Shown here piece after piece: positions 32,333 through 41,954 of a stretch of DNA of 64,000 bases (positions within the stretch are counted from its first letter, which is position 1; each line of letters begins with the position of its first letter). This DNA is from Sacculina carcini (Eukaryota; Arthropoda; Thecostraca; Sacculinidae), in assembly GCA_916048095.2 (NCBI GenBank), contig OU696593.1, positions 4,930,330-4,994,329 of the forward strand, given 5' to 3'. Position numbers and translations under genes: made by a program. A model generated the notes under the pieces. That model was given only the letters and a program-made list of their open reading frames with translations. It made no database searches and was not told where the DNA came from.

Positions 32333-32410
32333 CAGATCCGTAGCAACCGCCCCCCAAACCTACCGGCCAGGGGCTCCGATTGTTGAGGGGCCATGTTGCC
32401 TCACGTATGA
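32333..32410 (+). mobile_element. hAT-C MITE, 3'-truncated
   Basis: CAGATCCGTAGCAACCGCCC, GGCCAGGGGC, TTGAGGGGCCATGTTGCC and TCACGTAT follow the first 80 bp of the 6387 copy, then similarity stops. Confidence 0.7.
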
Positions 32411-32991
32411 TGTTCAAATTTATCATAAAGTATCGCATAAAAGTCCCCAGCTTAATGGAGACCGAGGGGCTGCTCGTAACTGCATTTTCCCAAAGTCGGA
32501 CCCATATTATAATGCTGCTTTGCTTGCAATGGAGTCCACAAGTATTCGGTGGGTGTCTATAAGACCTTGCATCGGCTCTGCAGACGCTACAAATTCGACA
32601 GGAAAAATCGGGACAGGATTCTGCAGTCTTGCAGCTGCAAAGCACGGCAACTGATTGATGTTGAGCGATTTTTGAGTTGCCTGCCGCTCAGACTTCCTCG
32701 TTGCATTCAGGTAGCGAGGATTCGACGGGAAGAATTCAACTGAACAAATCCAGACAACAGTCAAAAGTTGTGAACAACATCAAAGCGGTAAGATAAAAAG
32801 TGTCAGAAGTAGGCTTCAATTTCTTCCAGTGTAACAAACAATCATTGATGCAGCATATAGCATACGTGTGTACGATAGACTCATTGAACTATGTGGAATT
32901 CTATGCACTGGTAAACATAAAAATTATCAAATCCGATGACAACAAGTTGCTATAAGTTGCCCATAAAGAATACAAGGCCGGCAGTGGCGGA
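32411..32991. other. No gene confirmed
   Basis: Short open frames on both strands between 32411 and 32764; one minus-strand frame contains GLIDTH, but without the Cys-His-Leu-Asp that would follow in TatD nucleases. Remainder AT-rich. Confidence 0.35.
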
Positions 32992-33233
32992 TCCAGAGTG
33001 TAATTTTGGGAGGGTCTGAATGCAAATGCATTTTTGTAGGGGGATTGGATTTTGGAAGCGATCAGTCATGTACATGCATCATTATGCAACGCCTTTGCGA
33101 TAATGCTTATATCAGCAATTTCTACAGAAAAATGTGTTTCCTGTCCTTTTAGTGAACCTCTTGGTTATGAGGAGTTGATGGAAGCATCTGGGGGGTTTCA
33201 GCCCCCCTAGCCCCCCCTCTGGACCCGCCAGTG
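32992..33233 (+). mobile_element. hAT-F MITE, near full length
   Basis: CAGTGGCGGATCCAGAG to CTCTGGACCCGCCAGTG, 242 bp, collinear with 20143-20390. Flanks aaggccgg and aaagcagg match at 6 of 8 positions. Confidence 0.82.
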
Positions 33234-33314
33234 AAAGCAGGAAATATATACAAATATTGATATATACATTAACAGTAGAAAATTACAATTATCAATGTCT
33301 CTCATTGAAATTTT

Positions 33315-33597
33315 GCGGTTCGAAACCCGGCGGAGAAGAATCACATTGGGCGAATTCTATAATCCAACAGCCCCTGTCCACCCAGCAGTAAATGGTGCCA
33401 GATATCAGTCTTGTGTTGTGTCATGCATTATGGGGAGGTGACCCTCTCTAATACGTCTTCCGTCCTTGTGGTGCCATAGCGTGGAGAGGGTCGGCTCTGT
33501 GGTGGCAGCGAGCTGCACGGGGCACACACCTGTGTGTGTTCATAAGCTTCGGCTTCTTCCCGTGTAGCAGCTGTCACTTGAGCAGCCTTAAATCTTT
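33315..33597 (+). mobile_element. tRNA-Val-like SINE, copy 2 (5'-truncated)
   Basis: Begins at the B box (GCGGTTCGAAACCCGGCGG), lacking the A box, and runs through the full body to GTAGCAGCTGTCACTTGAGC. It sits between a hAT-F copy and a hAT-D copy. Confidence 0.82.
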
Positions 33598-33600
33598 AAG

Positions 33601-33731
33601 CAGTGGTGGTGCCAAGAAGGGCTTGGAGTGGCTGAAGTCCCCTCATGTGTTAAGCGCCTTTGAGCATCCCAAAAATCCTAATCATGACTATTTCAATTGT
33701 AGTTCCTCATGTTTCGCTAAGCTCGCCACTG
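33601..33731 (-). mobile_element. hAT-D MITE, internally deleted
   Basis: CAGTGGTGGTGCCAAGAAGG, GTAGTTCCTCATGTTTCGC and CTCGCCACTG; about 70 bp of the usual interior are missing. It begins within four bases of the preceding SINE end. Confidence 0.62.
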
Positions 33732-33858
33732 GGGCCAAGACGTATTGCGATCTCTGCAACATTCCGTGCTGCAACATTGATTAATTGCCATTTTAGTCTT
33801 GTAACTTTACTCTTCATGCTTCATTTTTTCGACATCCACTGGAAACGTATGTAGGAAT

Positions 33859-34026
33859 TTATTTTTGTTGTGGATGTGTATTTGCACGCGGGTCCATTGC
33901 ATTCATAACGGTGTGCGGCATGCAATGAATGTTGATTGACTCTGCAGTCGCTGCTGCAAGCAAGACAACAATGATTCCAGCAAGACAGAAATATACCACG
34001 CGGTTCCACGCACACCCGCCAGCCAT
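33859..34026 (-). CDS. Candidate secreted-protein first exon (signal peptide)
   Basis: A 55-residue open frame starting MAGGCAWNR, followed by a hydrophobic run VVYFCLAGIIVVLLAAATA and then ES. That is a good secretory signal: basic n-region, ~16-residue core, and an A-T-A site before Glu. The downstream 30 residues include CMPHTVMNAMDP and end at a stop. An overlapping frame reads YECNGPACKYTSTTK. No donor site or homologue is clear. Chance hydrophobic frames occur, so confidence is low. Confidence 0.2.
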   Translation of the reverse strand: MAGGCAWNRVVYFCLAGIIVVLLAAATAESINIHCMPHTVMNAMDPRANTHPQQK

Positions 34027-34036
34027 GTGCGTAGCG

Positions 34037-34306
34037 AAGTGGTCGTAAATCTTTTTTCTCTCACTGATTCTCCACTTCTTGATGAACAAACTCTTCATTT
34101 TCCACACACAACAGCGCTGATAAATTCAAATAAATTCAGTTGTTCCAACAAATTTAATGTCAAAAAGTCACTAGAAATGAAAATAAACGAATTCTGATTG
34201 ATAAACACACACATACACATTGGTCCTGTTCTGTCCGACCTTGTATTCCCCACTTGACAATCACTCCATTCCCCACCCGCGGGAAATTCCCCGCAGATTA
34301 CCACTG
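34037..34306 (-). mobile_element. hAT-A MITE
   Basis: Minus-orientation copy: CACTGATTCTCCACTTCTTG, CAACAGCGCTGATAAATTC, TCCTGTTCTGTCCGACCTT, GGGAAATTCCCCGC and a right end GATTACCACTG. Termini weathered; no target duplication. Confidence 0.78.
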
Positions 34307-34439
34307 CTATAGATTCTAGCGGTGATTAACGGTGTGCTCTCTGCCCGATAATTTTTCTAAGGCATATGCCAATGAAGCTATATTACCTGGAATTCTGCCG
34401 TGTGCTTGTGTAATATTGCGTCTTACGACCATTTAAGAT

Positions 34440-34496
34440 CGCAAGCGGATCGCAAAGCTTTGCCAAATTGGGCCAAAAATAGTTGAGAACCACTGC
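34440..34496. mobile_element. hAT-like right terminus
   Basis: GGCCAAAAATAGTTGAGAACC then ACTG. Similar ends lie at 25225-25250 and 49481-49501. The left part of the element is not recognised. Confidence 0.4.
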
Positions 34497-34539
34497 ACAT
34501 GTCTGAGCAGCATTGATAGCCTCATATTGTTACTATTAT

Positions 34540-34702
34540 TATTATCATTATTATTATTATTAATTATAAATTAATTCAATAGCATGAAAATAGTGCAAGC
34601 ACCACCCTGTGCACCCTATTACCACCCTGTGGGATCCACATGTACCGGAGGTGGCCAAAAGATGTAGAGAGAAAGAGAGTTTGAAAAGTAAATAAAAAAT
34701 AG
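34540..34702 (-). mobile_element. LINE C-type 3' UTR copy
   Basis: Plus-strand text runs from an ATT-repeat tail through GTGCAAGCACCACC, CTATTACCACCCTGTGG, CATGTACCGGAGGTGGCC and GAGAGAAAGAGAGTTTGA. This parallels 56904-57060, the 3' end of LINE C. It ends where the next SINE begins. Confidence 0.7.
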
Positions 34703-35028
34703 AGGTTAAATGCCTAAGTGACAGCTGCTACGCGGGAAGAAGCCGAAGCTTATGAACACACAGGCGTGTCCCGTGCAGCTCGCTGCCACCACAGAACCGA
34801 CCCTCTCCACGCCATGACGCCACATGAACGTAAGACGTATTAGAGAGGGCCACCTCCCCAGAATACATGACACCACACATGACTGATATCTGGTACCATC
34901 ATTTACTGCTGGGTGGACAGGGGCTGTTGGATTCTAGAATTCGCCCAATTAAATCCTGCTCCGCCGGGATTCGAACCACGGTCCTCCCGCTTGTGAGGCG
35001 GGTGTGCTACCACTACACCACGGAATGC
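34703..35028 (-). mobile_element. tRNA-Val-like SINE, copy 3, complete
   Basis: Minus strand: CCGTGGTGTAGTGGTAGCAC, CCGCCTCACAAGCGGG with anticodon CAC (Val), GTGGTTCGAATCCCGGCGG, then the body to GTAGCAGCTGTCACTTAGGC and a short ATTTAACCTC tail. The best-preserved head of the four copies. Confidence 0.88.
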
Positions 35029-35752
35029 ACAAGTTTTTAGTCAGGAAGATGAGAGATTATGAAGCAAGAGGCAAAAGAAACAAACGATGCAACGATCAAA
35101 GCTAACAAATAATATACAACTATCAAATATATGGAAAAGCCTACTATGTAAATGCTGATATTACTATGTAAATGCACGCTTGCTGTATGCAGTTATGCTG
35201 TTGAATCCCTGTTTTGCTGAAAAGTCTATCAATTTTTATGTCGCACCATGAATTCAAGTGTGTATAGCAAGTATTCTAGTATATCTACCTTACTGTCATG
35301 CAAAAATACTATTCTTTGCAGATATCCATACATAATGCATGCAATCCATTACATACGCTTACACAGGACATGTGTATGTATTTGTGTGTGTGTGTGTGTG
35401 TGCGTGTGTGTGTGCATGCACCAATGACCATGATGCACAGAAATCAGTGTGCCATGCACGAGGTCGCTGAGTGATCAGAACTGTTGCGTTGCATTGTGAC
35501 GTGAAATTGTGACGTCACCAGAAATTTGTGGAGACAACGTTAGTTAGGTGTATACGAGAAACTAGGAGGTTTTGGAGGTAGTGAGCTACACACATGTTCC
35601 ATTCATGCGTTCATAGAACTCTTTTTAGTTGGAAAAATTCCCTTCAAATTTACGTATTTTACTAGATACTGTACATACATACTGTAGATACATATTGTAT
35701 ATAAATTGCGCCAAACACGATTAGCACACACGATCGCCGAACCCAGGTTTGT
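35029..35752. other. No gene; TG tract
   Basis: A TG tract at 35376-35416; otherwise AT-rich, non-coding. Confidence 0.5.
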
Positions 35753-36079
35753 TGGACTCCGTGGTGTAGTGGTAGCACAACCGCCTCACAAGCGGGATGT
35801 CTGTGGTTCGAAGCCCGGTGGAGGAGAATTTCTTGGGCGAATTCTATAATCCAACAGCTCCTGTCCACCCAGTAGTAAATGATGGTACCAGATATCAGCC
35901 ATGTGTTGTGCCATGCATTCTGGGGAGGTGACCCTCTCTAATACGTCTTTCGTTCTTGTGGTGTCATATCGTGGAGAGGGTCGGTTCTGCGGTGGCAGCG
36001 AGCTGCACGGAACACACCTGTGTGTTCATAAGGTTCGGCTTCTTACCGTGTAGCAGCTGTCACTTAGGCCTTTAACCTT
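35753..36079 (+). mobile_element. tRNA-Val-like SINE, copy 4, complete
   Basis: GACTCCGTGGTGTAGTGGTA, CCGCCTCACAAGCGGG, GTGGTTCGAAGCCCGG, then a ~250-bp body ending GTAGCAGCTGTCACTTAGGC and CTTTAACCTTC. The A box is near 35763-35775 and the B box at 35813-35823, so the internal polymerase III promoter looks intact. Opposite orientation to copy 3, only 725 bp away. Confidence 0.9.
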
Positions 36080-36537
36080 CAGCTTTTCAACCCGAATGAC
36101 GTCAAGATGACGTGACGGCGAATCACTCAGCGAATCACTGAGTCACAAGTCACACCCAGTCGGTCAGGTCAACGGAAAACGGACGCAGTGTCAACTGAAG
36201 AGTTTGTCCAGCTGGTGTTAACAGCTGCTATCAAGGATTCAAGTATTGTGGTCCGCTTCGGTCTTGTGCAAGTGATTGCTAGTGTTGCTAGTGTTATATG
36301 TGCTGGTGTTCCTCAAGTCTGCAAGTGTTGTGCAAGCTCTTAATTGTCTCCAAGAGTCTACATGACCTAGTTTGAAGGCAAATGATCGCTATTATGTGGG
36401 TCTATGTTTGAAGGACCCCTTGGAAAATTCAGGCGAGCAGCATACACCAATTCAGTTCAAAAGTTGGCTGAATTTCAAAGGCAAAATAACCCATAGCAAA
36501 AGTGGTAGTGCAATTTCATTTACATTAATTCCAAGTT
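36080..36537. other. No feature seen
   Basis: Non-coding, with a local TGCTAGTGTTGCTAGTGTT repeat near 36275-36330. Confidence 0.5.
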
Positions 36538-36545
36538 AAAATATG

Positions 36546-36962
36546 GGTCCTTACGTATTATCGGGAGGACCTTTGATTTTTACTTCTTTTTTTTCACAGG
36601 GTTTGTTGGTTAGTATGAAGATCTTTGATTTACCGCGCACTGAGGAAGAGGCTGTTGTGAATATGCGAGTGAACAATTGGTTTGTCGACAGTAGTGAGAG
36701 ACAGTGGAACGCCTATGGGGATCGACAAAGTGGCGAAACAAGAAGCACTGTGGCACTGCACGTCACCATTTGGAGTCGTATTTGGCCGAATTCATGTGGC
36801 GGAAGCATGTTGCCTGTACTGATGTCTTTGAGTCACTTTTGGAAGCAATTGCGACGGAATTACAAATGTAATGTTATTTTATTGTTTTAACCGTTTCAAT
36901 GAATAATTTACTTTAATTTTTTAGTCGTTTTTTAAAGGTCCTCCCGATAATACGTAAGCACC
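36546..36962 (+). mobile_element. Merlin DNA transposon, internally deleted
   Basis: Inverted ends GGTCCTTACGTATTATCGGG and its near-exact reverse complement continue for about 29 bp (to AGGACCTTT). The flanks aaaatatg (36538-36545) and aaattatg (36963-36970) are an 8-bp duplication with one mismatch. GG-starting TIRs plus 8-bp duplications fit Merlin (the IS1016/IS1595-related group), and the remaining coding sequence confirms it. At 417 bp it is far shorter than an autonomous element (over 1 kb). Confidence 0.82.
36606..36871 (+). pseudogene. Merlin transposase remnant (N- and C-terminal pieces)
   Basis: The first piece reads SMKIFDLPRTEEEAVVN (frame from 36543), which resembles Merlin N-termini. 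After a large deletion, 36704-36871 in another frame reads VERLWGSTKWRNKK, then HCGTARHHLESYLAEFMW and RKHVACTDVFESLLEAI, to a TAA stop. ER-W---K-RNK plus H-LESYLAEFMWR is the conserved end of the DDE nuclease domain, including the third acidic residue. The two catalytic Asp regions are gone. Confidence 0.75.
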
Positions 36963-36970
36963 AAATTATG

Positions 36971-37780
36971 CAAGTAGCTTTAGTGAAAACTAATGAAAGT
37001 ATTGTAAATTAATAGAATTATAAGAAAGATGTCTATGCAATTTATCTCATGAAATTTATGTGGTGTGATCGTGTGCAGTGAGAGAGTGCGTGTGTGAGGG
37101 ATTGTGTCCGAGTGTGTCAACGTCTTATTGTGTCTGGGTGATCGTGTATGGTTGAATTGTGTATGGCGTGCGAGAGTGTGTATAGTTGTGTTGGAAGTGT
37201 GGTAGGGTTGGGACGTCTTGTAGGCGCGCGTGGGGCAGTGATGCCCACGCGCGCCTGTCTGTAATATACTTTTGTTTTCTTGGTTTCTTACATATTTTAG
37301 TGTTTTTGGTTCTTGGTTATCTGAACCTCTTACAGCGAAATATATGCTTTGAAAATGCTGATCAGTGAGAATCATTTGCCGATTTTGTAAATTAAGAATT
37401 TTATTTTATATTGTTAACGTTTTGCAACTCAAAATTACTCTTCAGCTTTTTGCAATGTCAAAATGTTGCCGATCAAGAGCGATTCAACGTGCCAAAAATG
37501 ACGTTTGGTGTGAGAAAATTTGCCATCAGCAAATGCACAAAAATGGCAAACCGGAAGATGAACATAATACAATAACAATTAATTAAAATAATAATAATAA
37601 TAACAATTAATAAAGACATCATTGTGTAGTGGCTACGTGTTTTGTTGTTTTTTAATTTATGCCAAAATTTATCCAGTTATAGGCGGTATATTGTTGAACA
37701 AACTGGTGCGATCGAGTTCACACCACTTTTGTCAGTCCAAATAACATTTTATTTTGAAAATAAAAGGCACAAATAAGTTA
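36971..37780. other. No gene recognised
   Basis: TG-rich GTGAGAGAGTGCG stretch near 37076-37200; short frames only (for example 43 codons from 37455 starting MSKCCRSRAIQR). No repeat copy identified. Confidence 0.4.
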
Positions 37781-37784
37781 AGCC

Positions 37785-38191
37785 AATTAGTGCCGCAGTT
37801 GATGCGTACCTCTCGCAGATTCTTACAATCTCTAATAAATCTCTCTCCAGTCATCCACTTCCTTTATCCTGTCCACGAGCCCTCAATGAATCTACCTGGT
37901 CTAGTAAATCCTTCCCTTTCTATGCTCCACGTTTGTACAACTCTCTTCCCTCCCATGTTATCTCCTCCACATCCTTCTCATCGTTTTCCTCTTTGCGCAA
38001 TCATCTCTTTGATAAATCTTTTGATCATGACTCTCACTCTCTTACTCCTTAGGCTTCGCTCTGAGCCGTCATACCGTACCCGTCTCGCTTGATATATTTA
38101 CTAGAAGTTTTTTTTTGCTCTTTCTGCTTTCGTCTTTCGCGTTGTTTGTGCATGAGTATGTTTGTGTGTGTGTGTGTGTGTGCTTATGTGT
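37785..38191 (+). mobile_element. LINE E, part 1: ORF2 C-terminus and start of 3' UTR
   Basis: Reads NKSLSSHPLPLSCPRAL, then FPFYAPRLYNSLPSHV and SLRNHLFDKSF before a TAG stop near 38055. FYAPRLYNSLP is the standard C-terminal motif of L2/CR1-group ORF2. A pyrimidine- and TG-rich 3' UTR follows and is interrupted at about 38191 by LINE B. The remainder appears to continue at 41241-41422. Confidence 0.7.
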
Positions 38192-38195
38192 GTGT

Positions 38196-40422
38196 GTAAC
38201 CTTTGGATAGATGCGCCTCATCTCAAGTCTTGTTCTTCTATGTTTTTACAATTAATCGATTCATTAGGTCTTTGTAATCATATCTGCTGCCCTACTCATG
38301 TTCACGGCCACACACTTGATCTCCTCCTTTCTTTCTCCGATTCTACTATTCTTATTAGAGATCTCACTGTTTTTCCTATTGATTCCTTCATTTCTGATCA
38401 CTCATTAGTTGAATTTTCTGCCCGCCTCCCTATCACTTACAAATCTCCCAAACTTATTAGTTTCTCGGATTATCGTAACGCTGATTTGGACTCTCTTTAT
38501 GTCAATATGCATTTGTCTTTTGCTACTGAATGTTTTTTTCATATACCACCTAATTCTCTCTTAGGATACTTTAACTCATCCCTCGATTCTCTCAAATCAA
38601 CCTTTATTCCTATTAAAGTCTTTCGTTCCACTAATACTCGCTGTCCTTGGTTTAACTCTGATATTAAAAATTCAAAAACCTCCCTTCGTCGGCTTGAGCG
38701 CCAATGGCGTCGTCTCAAGACTGACTCTTCCTGGCAATCTTTCTGTTCTGCCCGCCGTCATCATCATCTTCTTTGCGACTCCGCCAAGAAATCTTACTAT
38801 AATTCTAAAATTTCTTCATGTCTTAACTCTAAGAAACTTTGGAAGCTTTTTGACAGTCTTTTAGGTAATTCCCGTAGTCTTGTTTTCCCAGATTCTGCCT
38901 CTAATCGGTTGCCTTCTTTATTTATGAATTTCTTCCAGTCTAAAATCGATAAGATTCGCTGCTTGTTCCCTGCTGCTCTACCATTATCCTCTCCGCCCTT
39001 ACCCTCCTCTGTTTTTCACTCTTTTACTTCAGTTGCCCTCTCTGATTGTAGGACTATTTTAAGACGTGTTCATATTCATTCTTCATCTCTCGATCCCATT
39101 GATCTTTCCAGGATTCCTCACTCCATTGAATTACTTCTCCCTTTCTTATCTAATTTCATCAATGCTTCTTTCACTCTTGGGGAATTTCTTGCATCTAAAA
39201 CTGCCAGTATTATCCCTATACTTAAGAAATCTGATTTAGATACTAACACGCTCTCTAACTATCGACCAATCTCTAGAATTCCTTGGCTGTCTAAGGTTCT
39301 TGAAATGGCTGCCTACATACAGATATCTGAATATCTTGAATCTAACAATTTGTTTCTTCCTGAGCAGTCTGGCTTCCGTCACTTTCACTCTACAGAAACT
39401 TCTCTAATTTTTCTCTATGATTCTATTGTCAAATCTACTCTCTCTGGTAATGATGTTCTACTTATACAACTAGACTTCTCTGCTGCATTTGACACTGTAA
39501 ATCATCTGCTTCTTATTGATACTCTGTTAGATTTAGGCATTAGCGGCACAGCTCTCTCTTTTTTCGCTCTTATCTTTCTGATAGACTTCAGTTTGTTTCT
39601 ACCTCTGCTGATTCTTGTAGTGACGCTTGCCCACTAACTTGTGGTGTACCTCAAGGCTCTGTCTTAGGTCCTCTCCTCTTCAATATGTATCTTACCTCTG
39701 TAGGGAAAGTTCTTCGTCGTCACGATGTGTCCTTCCAAATATTCGCTGACGACATTGAAATCCTTCTCTCGTCTGAGTCCATTTCTCACTCTTCAGTCAG
39801 TACCATCCTATCTGATATAGAAAGATGGGCGTTCACTCGTCATCTCAAGCTTAATCCTGATAAGACTAAGTATATTCTCTTTCCATCTTCTAATAGTACT
39901 ACTTCTCTTAGTATACCTCTATCCTGCTCTGTACGTAGTCTTGGTATCATACTCGATAACTCTCTTTCTTTTGATCCACACATATCTGACATTATCAGGT
40001 GCTGTAACTATCAACTTAGGCGTATCTATTCCATTCGTAGATATATAACCATCTCTGCTGCCTTTAAGTTAGCTAATTCATTCATCTTTAGTAAAACTCA
40101 GTACTGCTGTTCTCTTCTACTATCTCTCAACCACCGCCAGCTTAGAAAACTTCAATCTATTATTAATAAAACTTGTCGTATGATATTTAATCTTCCTTCG
40201 GGTTCTCATGTATCTTCTTCTTTACAAAAACTTAGGTTACTTCCCATTAAGGCTCTTGTTGAGTATCGTATTTGTTTAATTATTCATTCAGCTCTTCATC
40301 TTCGTAAGCCTGCGTATCTGTTTGACCTTCTGTCTTATAAAACCTCATCTCTTTCTCTTAGGTCTTCTAACGATCCTTTTCTACTAGTTGAACCTTCCTT
40401 TCCTTCTAGGCATTCTCACTAA
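38196..40422 (+). pseudogene. ORF2 of LINE B (endonuclease C-terminus plus reverse transcriptase)
   Basis: Encodes the combined target-nicking and reverse-transcribing protein of an L2-group LINE. The first frame (to 39637) opens in the AP-like endonuclease: NLWIDAPHLKS, PTHVHGHTLDLLLS and the catalytic SDHSLVEF. The RT follows with NYRPISRIPWLSKVLE, EQSGFRHFHSTETSL and IQLDFSAAFDTVNH. A frameshift at the T-run near 39560 moves the reading frame; GVPQGS-type sequence (39643-39660) and FQIFADDIEIL (catalytic FADD) lie in the second frame, open from 39685 to 40422. A premature stop (RHSH, stop) precedes the C-terminal GPRIYNRLSPSIRS. So there is one frameshift and one or more stops; not functional. 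Confidence 0.88.
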
Positions 40423-41175
40423 AATCGTTGTTTCTCTATCTTAGGACCTCGCATCTACAATAGGCTCTCTCCCTCAATACGCTCAATCAAATCTCTATCT
40501 CTTTTAAAAAAACATACTAAAAATTTCTTTCTCACCAAGTCTTATTACTGTCTTAATAATATTGTATATATTAGTACTGAATATAAGGTCTGATTGTTTC
40601 CTAATTCTGTCTTCTATGTGTATGTGCTTCATGCGTGTGTCTTCTGTTCTTGTGTCTTTATGTTTCTCCATTGTATGCTGTATGTGTGTTGTTGTGTTGA
40701 GCTCTGTTATCTGTGTTTGTGTGTCTGTTGTGTTGTGTTCTCTGTCTATTTGTTTGAGTGTATGTCTTTGTGTGTCTGATATGTTGTGTTTTCTGGTTTG
40801 TATTTGTGTGTCTATTGTGTTGTGATTTGTCAATCTGAATGTATGTCGTTGTATGCCTGTTGTGTTGTCTTAATGTGTTGTATGTTGTGTTGTCTTCTGT
40901 GCTGTATGTCGGCTTTGCTATCTTATTCAATATGTATGTGTGTGTGTGCGTGTGCATTTTTGTGTTTTTGAGTATGTAAACGTGAGTGTATGTTCGTGAT
41001 TGTGCGTATATGTACTTGTCTATATGTCGGTTATATGTCTGTTTTTTGTGTGTGTATGGGTGTGTGTATGTAGGTGAGTGTGTGTGTGTTCGTGATTGTG
41101 TATGTGTATGACTCGTGTGCTTGTGTGTGTGTGTGTGTGTGTGTGTGTTGTGTGTGTGTGTGAGTGTGTGTGTGT

Positions 41176-41240
41176 GAGCGCTTTTGAGACCCTCGGGTGA
41201 AAAGCGCGATATAAATGTCTTAATGTAATGTAATGTAATG
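41176..41240 (+). other. 3' recognition hairpin and tail of LINE B
   Basis: AGCGCTTTTGAGACCCTC, GGGTGAAAAGCGCGATATAA and ATG then (TAATG)n. The GCGCTTTT/AAAAGCGC arms pair. In LINEs of this type the reverse transcriptase recognises the 3' end, so this is the probable cis signal. A related end lies at 19253-19322. Confidence 0.65.
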
Positions 41241-41422
41241 TATGTGTCAGGGGGTGGGTGTGTGTGTGTGTGTGTGGGTGTGTATTGTCCGCATATTTGT
41301 TTTTCCTAAGCGGCCTGTCTCACCTATTTGTTTTTATTTTTTGCTCCAAGATGGGTCTTTTCGCGCTTGTGTTCTAATGTGCGCTATAGAAATAAATGTG
41401 AATGAATGAATGAATGAATGAT
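41241..41422 (+). mobile_element. LINE E, part 2: distal 3' UTR and (TGAA)n tail
   Basis: TG-rich sequence, then CGCGCTTGTGTTCTAATG, TGCGCTATAGAAATAAATG and (TGAA)n. This is a second, different LINE 3' end directly after LINE B's, which is best explained as the rest of the LINE interrupted at 38191. (TGAA)n tails are typical of L2. Confidence 0.6.
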
Positions 41423-41486
41423 CAATTGAAGACGGCGACCTGATCTGAAACTGCTAAATTGGTACAACTATACCATTTACAAGTCA

Positions 41487-41715
41487 ATCTTACAAAACTG
41501 AAAATCAGTTTTACAAAAGTGAAAATCAATTTTACAATTGAGAAAATCAATTTTACAATTGAGAAAATCAATTTTACAATTGAGAAAATCAATTTTACAA
41601 TTGAAAAAATCAATTTTACAATTGAGAAAATCAATTTTACAAAAGTGAATATCAATTTTACAATTGAGAACATCAATTTTATAATTGTGAAAATCAATCT
41701 TACAAAAGTGAAAGT
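41487..41715 (+). repeat. Left terminal 21-bp array of the Tc1 element
   Basis: Eleven units. Outer units and the eighth and last carry ACAAAAGTG or ACAAAACTG; five or six inner units carry ACAATTGAG. Because 21 is divisible by three, the array reads as a 7-residue repeat (KINFTIE) on the plus strand. That reading is a by-product, not evidence for a protein. Confidence 0.9.
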
Positions 41716-41954
41716 TCAGTCTGCGAAATATGAATTTTGTGTTAAAATAGATTTAATTTGTTTATTATATTTTTAATATGTATTCGATTGAATTGTTCAT
41801 ATATTATTCATTATCCTAGGAATTTCTGTTTCACGTTTAATTGAAAGCTCATTGTAATTCTGGTGATCGTTGGTAGTCTTATTGAACAGTACCAATGAGT
41901 ATTAATAATTTATCGTTGTTATAAAGCCGTGTTGTTATTTGAATTACTAGCAAA

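Larger units (their letters stand above)
38192..41240 (+). mobile_element. LINE B: L2-like retrotransposon nested in LINE E
   Basis: About 3.05 kb, 5'-truncated inside the endonuclease, then the complete reverse transcriptase, a long TG-rich 3' UTR (40600-41170) and a terminal hairpin GAGCGCTTTTGAGACC to GAAAAGCGCGATATAAATG followed by (TAATG)4. TATGTGT occurs immediately before its start (38185-38191) and after its tail (41241-41247), a plausible target duplication. Coding strand is unusually C+T-rich. Confidence 0.82.

Noticed and set aside
32507-32764. GLIDTH resembling the start of TatD-type nucleases
   Set aside because: The following CHLD motif is absent (RILVD instead) and nothing further along the frame matches; most likely coincidence.
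34935-35026. Possible true tRNA-Val gene
   Set aside because: A and B boxes and a CAC anticodon are present, but the sequence is the head of a dispersed SINE with four copies and lacks a proper acceptor stem pairing.
41422-41776. KINFTIE heptad-like repeat proteins on both strands
   Set aside because: The 21-bp transposon end repeat explains them fully; there is no start context or conservation evidence for a protein.
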